From NCBI RefSeq assembly GCF_014842265.1, contig NZ_JACYVI010000001.1:372001-436000 (forward strand): 64,000 nucleotides of DNA. Reading direction: 5' to 3'. Shown in pieces: positions 55,855 to 64,000 of the stretch. The notes below the pieces were generated by a model, which saw only the letters and a list, made by a program, of their open reading frames with translations, did not search any database and was not told where the DNA came from. The stretch is from Pseudomonas sp. CFBP 13711. Its GTDB lineage: Bacteria > Pseudomonadota > Gammaproteobacteria > Pseudomonadales > Pseudomonadaceae. Position numbers and translations under genes: made by a program. Position 1 is the first letter of the stretch. Each line of letters begins with the position of its first letter.

Positions 55855-56252
55855 CTGGTTTACCTCGACATTGTTTTTTTTATTGGGCCGGTGTTGGACG
55901 GCCCTATCGTTTCAGAGCGCTTCAACGGCGGCCCAGTCAGGCGACACGCTACATCGAAGCAATCGTGCAAGAGTGTAGAGCATGAGTCATGCCAGAGAGG
56001 TGACTGGAGCTAAGCGCATGAAAGTTAGGGATATTTACGCAGAAGGGATGTGTGCACAGGGACTCGGCCGTCCGGGATTCCGAATCGGGAGGGGGAGGGT
56101 GTTCGGGAATCCGAATGGTATCGCAGGGGTTTCAGAGTGGGTAGCCAATGGTTTTGCCGTGTGACTTCTGACGCTTTCCCGGCTGAAGCCGGTCCTACAA
56201 AATCGCGTCATTTCAGTAGGACCGGCTTTAGCCGGGAATTTGGTCTGGCGAA
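55855..56252. other. 398-bp spacer between aatJ and glpD
   Basis: Holds the aatJ promoter side, with GGGCCG/CGGCCC (55885-55904) as a small stem in the aatJ leader, a tandem of short palindromic words near 56076-56120 (GATTC-C-GAATC, then GGGAATCCGAATGG), and a REP pair at 56173-56239. I see no coding frame, and no clear sigma-54 site although the locus uses a sigma-54 activator. Confidence 0.55.
56173..56239. repeat. REP pair of the GTGGGACC family, inward-facing
   Basis: CCCGGCTGAAGCCGGTCCTAC (from 56178) and GTAGGACCGGCTTTAGCCGGG (from 56216) are arranged opposite to the copy at 27666-27758. Both arms carry the same change, GTAGGACC for GTGGGACC. It lies just after the glpD stop. Confidence 0.82.
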
Positions 56253-57824
56253 TTATGCGTGGATCTTTGGTGCCGGTACTGACCAGTCAAGCCGGTCAAT
56301 CGCCCCATTGCTGCTGGCGACATTGTCCAGGTACCGCTGAACGTTCTCGTGCTCCTGGGCATTGGTGAACAAACCAAGCTTGGTCCGGCGCCACAGGATG
56401 TCATCGGCCTTGGTCGCCCATTCCTCGCTGCACAGGTAATCCACTTCGCGGCTGTACAGACCGCCGCCCAAGTGTTCGCCCATATCGCTCAGTGTCTGAA
56501 CGCCCTCCACGATGCGCCAACTGCGGGACCCATAAGTAATGGCCCAACGCTTGGCGATCTCTGCCGGCAGCCAGGTGCAACGCTGTTGCAGCTCGGCGGC
56601 CAGTGCCTGAGGCGTGGTCATGCTTTCACCGCCCGGCAGACTGGCTTTCGCGGTCCAGCTTGGCTTCATCTGCGGGAAGAACGGCGCGAGTTGCTGCATC
56701 GCCGATTCCGCCAGCTTGCGGTAGGTGGTCAGCTTGCCGCCGAACACGGAGAGGATCGGCGCTTCTTGAGCACTGCCCGACAGCGACAAGGTGTAGTCGC
56801 GGGTGATCGCCGACGGGTTGTCAGACTCGTCATTGCACAGCGGACGCACACCCGACCACGTGCTCAGAATGTCGGCGCGGCTGAGTTGCTTCTTGAAGTG
56901 ATCGTTGACGATTTTTAGCAGGTAGTCGGTCTCACCTTCGGTGATCGCTACTTTGCCGGGATCGTCAGAATATTCGCGGTCGGTCGTACCGATGATGGTG
57001 AAGCGTTCCAGGTACGGAATGGCGAACACTATTCGCTGATCTTCGTTCTGCAGAATGAACGCGTTTTCGCCTTCATACAGCTTCGGCACGATCAAGTGGC
57101 TGCCCTGAATCAGGCGAATGCCGTACTGGGATTCGAGCTTCAGGTCTTCACGAATGAACTTGGCGACCCATGGACCGGCTGCGTTGACCAGCGCTTTGGC
57201 GCGAATGGAAAACAGGCTGCCGTCCGCACGTTCCATGTTCATGTGCCACACGCCGCCGCTGCGACGGGCGCCCAGGCAGCGGGTCTGGGTATGAATGTGC
57301 GCGCCTTTTTCACGGGCGGCCATGGCGTTGAGGACCACCAGACGAGCGTCGTCAACCCAGCAATCTGAGTACTCGAAACCCTTGGTGATCGAGCTGTTCA
57401 GCGGGCTGTTGGCGCCAAAGCGAATGGTCTTTGACGCTGCCAGTTTCTCGCGTTTGCCAAGGTGGTCATACAGGAACAGCCCGGCGCGGATCATCCACGC
57501 AGGGCGCAGGTGCGGGCGGTGAGGCAATACGAAACGCATCGGCTTGACGATGTGCGGCGCTTTTTCCAGCAGCACCTCGCGTTCAGCCAGCGCTTCGCGA
57601 ACCAGACGGAATTCGTAGTGTTCCAGGTAGCGCAGGCCGCCGTGGATCAGCTTGCTGCTGGCTGAAGACGTATGGCTGGCAAGGTCGTCCTTCTCGCAGA
57701 GAAAGACCGAAAGGCCTCGGCCCGATGCGTCTGCCGCGATACCGACACCATTGATGCCACCACCGATCACGGCAACGTCATAGACCTCGGAAAGGGGTGG
57801 GGTCGGCAAACTGGACTGGGCCAT
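56253..57824 (-). CDS. glpD: Aerobic glycerol-3-phosphate dehydrogenase
   Basis: 523 residues. FAD-dependent oxidation of sn-glycerol 3-phosphate to dihydroxyacetone phosphate at the inner membrane, feeding quinone. Features: VYDVAVIGGGINGVGIAADASGRG at 14-37 (FAD-binding GxGxxG), SSKLIHGGLRYLEHYEF near 57-73, GTTDREYSDDPG near 275, and WSGVRPLCNDE near 327. It is the last glp gene; glpR is upstream with a 215-bp gap holding a GlpR operator. Confidence 0.96.
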   Translation of the reverse strand: MAQSSLPTPPLSEVYDVAVIGGGINGVGIAADASGRGLSVFLCEKDDLASHTSSASSKLIHGGLRYLEHYEFRLVREALAEREVLLEKAPHIVKPMRFVLPHRPHLRPAWMIRAGLFLYDHLGKREKLAASKTIRFGANSPLNSSITKGFEYSDCWVDDARLVVLNAMAAREKGAHIHTQTRCLGARRSGGVWHMNMERADGSLFSIRAKALVNAAGPWVAKFIREDLKLESQYGIRLIQGSHLIVPKLYEGENAFILQNEDQRIVFAIPYLERFTIIGTTDREYSDDPGKVAITEGETDYLLKIVNDHFKKQLSRADILSTWSGVRPLCNDESDNPSAITRDYTLSLSGSAQEAPILSVFGGKLTTYRKLAESAMQQLAPFFPQMKPSWTAKASLPGGESMTTPQALAAELQQRCTWLPAEIAKRWAITYGSRSWRIVEGVQTLSDMGEHLGGGLYSREVDYLCSEEWATKADDILWRRTKLGLFTNAQEHENVQRYLDNVASSNGAIDRLDWSVPAPKIHA

Positions 57825-57889
57825 CGGGGCCTCCTGAGTGTTCGATCGCGTTCGAATGCTGCGCTATGGGGAGGGCGAATTCGAACATT

Positions 57890-57909
57890 TATGTTCATTT
57901 CCGAAAATA
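57890..57909. promoter_or_regulatory. GlpR operator candidate before glpD
   Basis: TATGTTCATTTCCGAAAATA agrees with the E. coli GlpR consensus WATGTTCGWTAWCGAACATW at about 15 of 20 positions. Adjacent GAACAT-TT-ATGTTC (57883-57896) is an exact inverted repeat overlapping it, and further half-sites lie at 57848-57855 (GCGTTCGA) and 57986-57991 (TGAACA). Confidence 0.72.
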
Positions 57910-58039
57910 GTAGCGCAATAAGGCGAACACAGCCACTCAGTATTTATTGAAAATACTGATGGGAGAGCGAGGAAAGGAACAAAAGTGAACATCGGAAGTG
58001 AAGCGAGCGCTGGAATCGCGCTCGCCCATGGATCGAGGG

Positions 58040-58795
58040 TTAAACCACTTCCAGCCGAATCTTGTTCTGCGTCAGCAGTTGCGCCAGTGCGGGCACAGGC
58101 GTCTGGTCAGTCACCAGGCAGTCGATCAGCGTGATCGGCCCCAGGCGAACCATCGCGTTACGGCCGAACTTGCTGGAGTCAGCAGCCAGAATCACCTGAC
58201 GCGCGTTGGCGATGATCGCCTGGGAAACGCGCACTTCCTGATAATCGAAATCCAGCAGACTGCCGTCCTCGTCGATCCCGCTGATGCCCACAAGGGCGAA
58301 ATCGACCTTGAACTGCGTGATGAAATCCACGCTCGCCTGACCGACCACGCCGCCATCCCGGCGCACATTGCCGCCTGCCAGCAGCACTTCGAAGTCGTCC
58401 TTGCCGCTGAGAATCGACGCCACGTGCAGGTTGTTGGTGATGATCTTCAAGTGGTTGTGGTTGAGCAGCGCCCGGGCGATGGATTCGGTGGTGGTGCCGA
58501 TGTTGATGAACAGCGACGCATGATCGGGTATCTGCGCAGCAATGGCCTCGGCGATGCGTTGCTTCTCATCACGCATCTGGTCGGCACGCATGGCGTAGGC
58601 AGTGTTTTCGATGCTGGAGTCGTAGGCCGCGCCGCCGTGGTAGCGACGCAGGAGGTTCATTTCCGCGAGCTGATTGATGTCGCGGCGAATGGTTTGTGGG
58701 GTCACGACGAACAGCTGCGCCATTTCCTCGATGCTGACGTAGCCGCGCTCACGGACCAGCTCGAGGATCTGCTGTTGACGGGGTGGCAGATTCAT
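58040..58795 (-). CDS. glpR: Glycerol-3-phosphate regulon repressor
   Basis: 251 residues of the DeoR family: helix-turn-helix near 18-40 ([37 protein letters not shown]) and a sugar-phosphate-binding domain with [15 protein letters not shown] near 96-110. Glycerol 3-phosphate releases it from DNA. It lies between glpK and glpD on the same strand, and the operator-like sites before both genes suggest it controls them. Confidence 0.94.
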   Translation of the reverse strand: MNLPPRQQQILELVRERGYVSIEEMAQLFVVTPQTIRRDINQLAEMNLLRRYHGGAAYDSSIENTAYAMRADQMRDEKQRIAEAIAAQIPDHASLFINIGTTTESIARALLNHNHLKIITNNLHVASILSGKDDFEVLLAGGNVRRDGGVVGQASVDFITQFKVDFALVGISGIDEDGSLLDFDYQEVRVSQAIIANARQVILAADSSKFGRNAMVRLGPITLIDCLVTDQTPVPALAQLLTQNKIRLEVV

Positions 58796-58890
58796 TTTTT
58801 ATCCTTCGGGCACGGGCGCCCATGATGCCGCAGGCAGCCATTACCTGTCAGCCGGAAAAAATGCCTCCGCCGCTCCGTTCAGGATCGCGC

Positions 58891-60693
<1,803 letters not shown>

Positions 60694-61164
60694 ATGACCC
60701 CTGCATTGGATTTACTGAAAAAGGTTCGCGCCGAACATCGCGTGCACAGTTACGAGCACGATCCCAAAGCCGCCTCCTATGGCCTGGAAGCGGCAGAAAA
60801 ACTGGATCTGGCCCCCGCTCAGGTGTTCAAGACCCTGCTGGCCAGCACCGAAAAAGGCGAGCTGCTGGTCGCGGTGGTCCCCGTCGTGGGCTCGCTGGAC
60901 CTGAAAGCGCTGGCCCATGCCGCAGGCGCAAAAAAAGCAGAAATGGCTGACCCGGCCGCCGCCCAGCGTGCCACCGGTTATCTCCTGGGCGGGATCAGCC
61001 CGCTGGGACAGAAGAAAAGGCTGCGCACCTTCATCGATGAGTCCGCTCAACCCTTCGCGACGATTTTTGTCAGCGCGGGTCGACGCGGGCTTGAAGTCGA
61101 GCTGCCCGCCGCCGTACTTGCACAACACACCGGTGCCTCCTTTGCCCGGATTGGCCGGGAATGA
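60694..61164 (+). CDS. ybaK: Cys-tRNA(Pro)/Cys-tRNA(Cys) deacylase
   Basis: 156 residues. Hydrolyses mischarged Cys-tRNA(Pro). Motifs: EHDPKAASYGLEAAEKL, VFKTLLASTEKGELLVAVVPV near 37-57, and KKRLRTFIDESA near 104-115, with GGISPLGQKK just before. GGAG lies 8 nt before ATG 60694; the frame opens at 60670. The active-site Lys and the YbaK pattern are kept. Confidence 0.92.
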   Translation: MTPALDLLKKVRAEHRVHSYEHDPKAASYGLEAAEKLDLAPAQVFKTLLASTEKGELLVAVVPVVGSLDLKALAHAAGAKKAEMADPAAAQRATGYLLGGISPLGQKKRLRTFIDESAQPFATIFVSAGRRGLEVELPAAVLAQHTGASFARIGRE

Positions 61165-61272
61165 TTCGCCAGGTTCGTCAGAAATGCCTGACCCTTTCAT
61201 GCGGTGATGCTGGCCGCAGATCCGCAGCGCCCGAACCGGGTCGCCGCATTTCTTTACACGGGGATGCCTTCC

Positions 61273-62061
61273 ATGCAGCTTGAATTCCATCAGGTCGATG
61301 CTTTCACCGACCGCCCGTTCTCAGGCAACCCGGCAATGGTCTACCGCCTGGACGCCTGGCTTTCCGATCAATTGATGCAGCAGATTGCTTCCGAGCACAA
61401 TTTGTCGGAGACCGCCTTTCTGGTCCGTGAAGCCCCGGCCTGGCACATCCGCTGGTTCACCCCGACCCATGAAGTGCCGCTCTGCGGGCATGCGACCCTC
61501 GCCAGCGCCTTCGTGCTGTTCGAGAAGTACGGCGAGAAGGCTGAAGTCATTCACTTCACCGGTAAATCCGGGCCGCTGAGCGTGAGCCGTGAAAGTCATC
61601 GGCTGGTCCTGGACTTTCCGTCGATGCCGCCCGCCGAACAGGGGGTGACGTTGGATATCGAGCGGGCTCTCGGCACCGCCGTCGTCGACGTGCTGAGTGC
61701 TGCGGAATTGCTCGTGGTGCTGGAATCCGAGCAGGCGGTTCGCGATTGCAAACCCGACTTTGCCGCCATCGCGCGGTTGCCATGGCCGGGTGTGATCGTG
61801 ACCGCCAAGGGTGACGGCGAACGCTACGATTTTGTCTCGCGCTACTTCGCGCCGGGCATCGGCATCAATGAAGACCCGGTCACGGGCTCGACCCACTGCA
61901 GCCTGATTCCCTACTGGTCGGCGCGACTGAACAAGTTCAGCCTGACGGGTTATCAGGCGTCGGCGCGGGGAGGGGAGCTGTTCTGCCGGCTGGAGGGTGA
62001 CCGAGTGAAGATTGGCGGGCACGCGACGCTGGTGGCCAGCGGCGCGTTGATACTTGGATAG
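61273..62061 (+). CDS. PhzF family isomerase/epimerase-like protein
   Basis: 262 residues in the PhzF/YddE diaminopimelate-epimerase-like fold. FTDRPFSGNPAMVYRL near 11-26, LSETAFLVR near 44-52 (catalytic-Glu position), FTPTHEVPLCGHATLASAFVLF near 62-83, and DPVTGSTHCSLIPYW near 204-218. No phenazine genes are adjacent, so this is a general family member. ATG 61273 is chosen; ATG 61264 and the frame at 61204 are alternatives with poor ribosome sites. Confidence 0.87.
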   Translation: MQLEFHQVDAFTDRPFSGNPAMVYRLDAWLSDQLMQQIASEHNLSETAFLVREAPAWHIRWFTPTHEVPLCGHATLASAFVLFEKYGEKAEVIHFTGKSGPLSVSRESHRLVLDFPSMPPAEQGVTLDIERALGTAVVDVLSAAELLVVLESEQAVRDCKPDFAAIARLPWPGVIVTAKGDGERYDFVSRYFAPGIGINEDPVTGSTHCSLIPYWSARLNKFSLTGYQASARGGELFCRLEGDRVKIGGHATLVASGALILG

Positions 62062-62103
62062 TTGATGCGGGGCTGAAGGTGCCTGATCGAGAATGACAGG
62101 CCT

Positions 62104-63183
62104 TCAGATCGCGACGTCTCGATGCACCGGCACGCTGCCCGAGGTTGGAAACAGCACCAGATGCTCGGCCGAGACTTCGAAGCCGACCTGATCCCCGGCG
62201 CGCAGATCCACGTGGCTGGGGAACAACGCCTCCAGCTGCGTGCCGGTCGGCAGTTGCAGGCGATACAAAGTGGCAGCGCCCTGAAACGTCAGGCTCGCAA
62301 CGCGGGCCTTGATCGGGCTGTCGGGCGCATGAATGAGGTCGTCAGGGCGCAGCAACACATCCATCGGGGTGCCGCGCGCGCCGGCGTAGGCACGATTGCC
62401 CCGCAGCACGCCCAATTCGGTCTGCACTGACTCGGCATCGATCAAGTGCCCGCGAATGAAATAACCCTGTCCGACGAAACTGGCGACATAAGGCGTCGCC
62501 GGCTCGTGATAGAGGTTGTAGGGCGTGTCCCACTGTTCCAGCCGACCGTCCTTGAAAACTCCGACATGGTCGCTCACGGCAAAAGCCTCTTCCTGATCGT
62601 GGGTCACCAGAATCGCGCTGGTGCCACGGGCCTTGAGAATGTCGCGCACCTCGTGGCTCAGGCGCCGACGCAACTCGCCATCCAGGTTTGAAAACGGCTC
62701 ATCCAGCAGCAACAACTGCGGCTCCGGCGCGAGTGCGCGGGCCAGCGCTACACGTTGCTGCTGTCCTCCGGAAAGTTCGTGAGGGTGACGCGCGCCCAGT
62801 GCGCCCAGGTTAACCAGCTCCAGCATCTCCTGAACCACCTGCTTCTGGCGCGGATGGTTGCGGATGCCGAAGGCGATGTTGTCGGCGACCGTGAGGTGCG
62901 GAAACAGCGCGTAGTCCTGAAACACCATGCCGATGCGGCGCTTCTCCGGGGCCAGGGTAAAACCGGCCCGTGAAATGACCTCGCCGGCCAGCGTGATCTC
63001 GCCTTCGTGTACCGGCTCGAAACCGGCGATGGCGCGCAGGGTGGTGGTCTTGCCGCAGCCGGACGAACCCAGCAGGCACCCGATGTCGCCGGCATTCAGG
63101 TGCAGATTGAGGTTCTGCACCACCCGTTGGTCCTGATAACCGCAGGCGAGGTTATGCAGGGTCAGCAGCAGGGGCTGGCTCAT
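62104..63183 (-). CDS. ABC transporter ATP-binding protein (FbpC/PotA type)
   Basis: 359 residues: Walker [10 protein letters not shown] (39-47), Q-loop [10 protein letters not shown], signature LSGGQQQR near 137, Walker [13 protein letters not shown] and H-loop [15 protein letters not shown], then a C-terminal TOBE-like regulatory domain (about 240-359). The type serves ferric iron, polyamine or sulfate-like importers. Its permease and binding protein are not adjacent. It overlaps the argF stop by 4 nt and may be read from the argF promoter. Confidence 0.9.
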   Translation of the reverse strand: MSQPLLLTLHNLACGYQDQRVVQNLNLHLNAGDIGCLLGSSGCGKTTTLRAIAGFEPVHEGEITLAGEVISRAGFTLAPEKRRIGMVFQDYALFPHLTVADNIAFGIRNHPRQKQVVQEMLELVNLGALGARHPHELSGGQQQRVALARALAPEPQLLLLDEPFSNLDGELRRRLSHEVRDILKARGTSAILVTHDQEEAFAVSDHVGVFKDGRLEQWDTPYNLYHEPATPYVASFVGQGYFIRGHLIDAESVQTELGVLRGNRAYAGARGTPMDVLLRPDDLIHAPDSPIKARVASLTFQGAATLYRLQLPTGTQLEALFPSHVDLRAGDQVGFEVSAEHLVLFPTSGSVPVHRDVAI

Positions 63184-64000
63184 GGGGCAGTAAAGGCCGG
63201 CGCCACGAGGAATTCAAGCAGGGCTTTCTGCGCATGCAGCCGGTTCTCGGCCTGATCCCACGCCACCGAACGCGGGTCATCCAGCAAGTCTTCGCTGATC
63301 TCTTCGCCACGGTGCGCTGGCAGGCAGTGCATGAAAATCACGTCTTCAGCCGCGCGGTCGAGCATTTCGCGGGTGACCTGGAACGGCTTGAACAGGGCCA
63401 GACGCTTGGCGGCTTCCTCTTCCTGCCCCATCGACGTCCAGACATCGGTGGAGACCAGATGCGCACCTTTCACCGCTTCGTGGGGGGCACGAGTCAGGGT
63501 CACGCGATCACCCGCCAGGGCCAGGAAATGCGCGCTGGGTTCGTAGCCTTCCGGGCAGGCGACCCGCAACTGAAAGTCGAACTGAATCGCTGCTTCTATA
63601 TAGCTGTTGCACATGTTGTTGCCATCGCCGATCCACGCGACCGTTTTTCCCTGGATGGAGCCGCGATGCTCGAGGAATGTTTGCATGTCGGCCAGCAACT
63701 GGCAGGGATGAAGGTCATCGGACAGGCCGTTGATGACCGGTACGCGGGAATGGGCGGCGAATTCGGTGAGGTTGCTGTGGGCAAAGGTCCGGATCATCAC
63801 GGCATCGACCATCCGCGACATGACCCGGGCGCCATCGGCAATCGGCTCGCCACGGCCCAGTTGGGTGTCCCGAGGAGAGAGGAAGATGGCCTGGCCGCCC
63901 AGCTGGATCATCCCGGCTTCGAACGAGACACGGGTCCGCGTCGAGGATTTCTCGAAGATCATCGCCAGGATGCGGCCCTTCAACGGCTCGAAGAGCACGC
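63180..64000 (-). CDS. argF: Ornithine carbamoyltransferase, N-terminus cut by the window edge
   Basis: Converts ornithine and carbamoyl phosphate to citrulline. About 273 residues are in view; roughly 33 N-terminal residues lie beyond position 64000. The carbamoyl phosphate motif [32 protein letters not shown] and the ornithine-binding [11 protein letters not shown] are present. The first visible codon GTG (63998) is an internal Val, not a start. The ABC ATPase gene follows with a 4-nt overlap. Confidence 0.95.
   Translation of the reverse strand, partial: VLFEPLKGRILAMIFEKSSTRTRVSFEAGMIQLGGQAIFLSPRDTQLGRGEPIADGARVMSRMVDAVMIRTFAHSNLTEFAAHSRVPVINGLSDDLHPCQLLADMQTFLEHRGSIQGKTVAWIGDGNNMCNSYIEAAIQFDFQLRVACPEGYEPSAHFLALAGDRVTLTRAPHEAVKGAHLVSTDVWTSMGQEEEAAKRLALFKPFQVTREMLDRAAEDVIFMHCLPAHRGEEISEDLLDDPRSVAWDQAENRLHAQKALLEFLVAPAFTAP

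Noticed and set aside
55855..55990. Sigma-54 promoter (GG-N10-GC) before aatJ
   Set aside because: Expected from the AauR connection. The minus strand shows CTTGCACGATTGC, but spacing between the two boxes is wrong, so I do not call it.
61204..61272. Longer N-terminus for the PhzF protein from 61204
   Set aside because: The extra residues (MMLAADPQRP...) do not belong to the fold, which starts at MQLEFHQVDAF.

Overview
The window is a piece of a Pseudomonas chromosome (fluorescens/syringae side of the genus, judged from protein sequence and gene order; the species cannot be fixed by eye). It is GC-rich and densely coded, with no tRNA or rRNA gene, CRISPR array, insertion sequence or prophage. 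Evidence for Pseudomonas is the mucA-mucB-mucD-lepA-lepB-rnc-era-recO-pdxJ order, the paired aauSR/aatJQMP locus, the glpK-glpR-glpD cluster and REP/REPIN repeats with the arm GTGGGAGYGAGCTTGCTC.

Layout. 1-9394: end of the envelope-stress block (mucA tail, mucB, mucD), then a translation/RNA-processing operon (lepA, lepB, a DUF4845 protein, rnc, era, recO, pdxJ). 9631-11330: cmoA-cmoB for tRNA wobble-uridine modification (minus strand). 11486-16097: a Fur-type TonB-dependent siderophore receptor, a chemoreceptor with a C-terminal sensor domain, and a chagasin-like lipoprotein. 16228-18645: a second Lon-type protease (AsrA-like) behind a strong sigma-32-type promoter. 18906-23255: a coupled four-gene operon (cupredoxin-like protein, c-di-GMP EAL protein, DUF3034 protein, lipidated truncated globin). 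23361-27289: periplasmic glucose oxidation (gcd) and the OprB porin. 27861-30216: a VF530-type small protein, a Pr6Pr membrane protein, and a PadR/siderophore-interacting-protein pair resembling E. coli YqjI/YqjH. 30347-34825: an orphan class A PBP and an OpgC-type membrane acyltransferase. 35054-38300: LuxR regulator, carbon-nitrogen hydrolase and APC permease. 38380-40878: small hypothetical protein, zinc-independent L31B with a Zur-like site, ddlA and a Nudix hydrolase. 40919-44580: intact metR facing a shrunken metE remnant, a secreted alpha/beta hydrolase and a FrnE-type DsbA. 44750-49024: GntR regulator, ADP-ribosylglycohydrolase, NCS1 permease and PfkB kinase, a probable nucleoside-type salvage operon. 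49252-55854: acidic amino acid sensing and uptake (aauR, aauS, aatP, aatM, aatQ, aatJ). 56253-60396: glycerol catabolism (glpD, glpR, glpK), with no glpF alongside. 60694-64000: ybaK, a PhzF protein, an iron/polyamine-type ABC ATPase and argF cut by the window edge.

Best candidates for undescribed biology are the NCS1-PfkB-ADP-ribosylglycohydrolase-GntR salvage operon, the cupredoxin/EAL/DUF3034/globin operon, and the in-frame metE remnant kept beside an intact MetR. Regulatory signals read by eye include a sigma-32-type promoter for asrA, two Fur-like boxes, a PadR palindrome, GlpR operators before glpD and glpK, a Zur-like site before L31B, and several strong intercistronic hairpins. All family assignments come from reading motifs and remembered family features; no database search was run.
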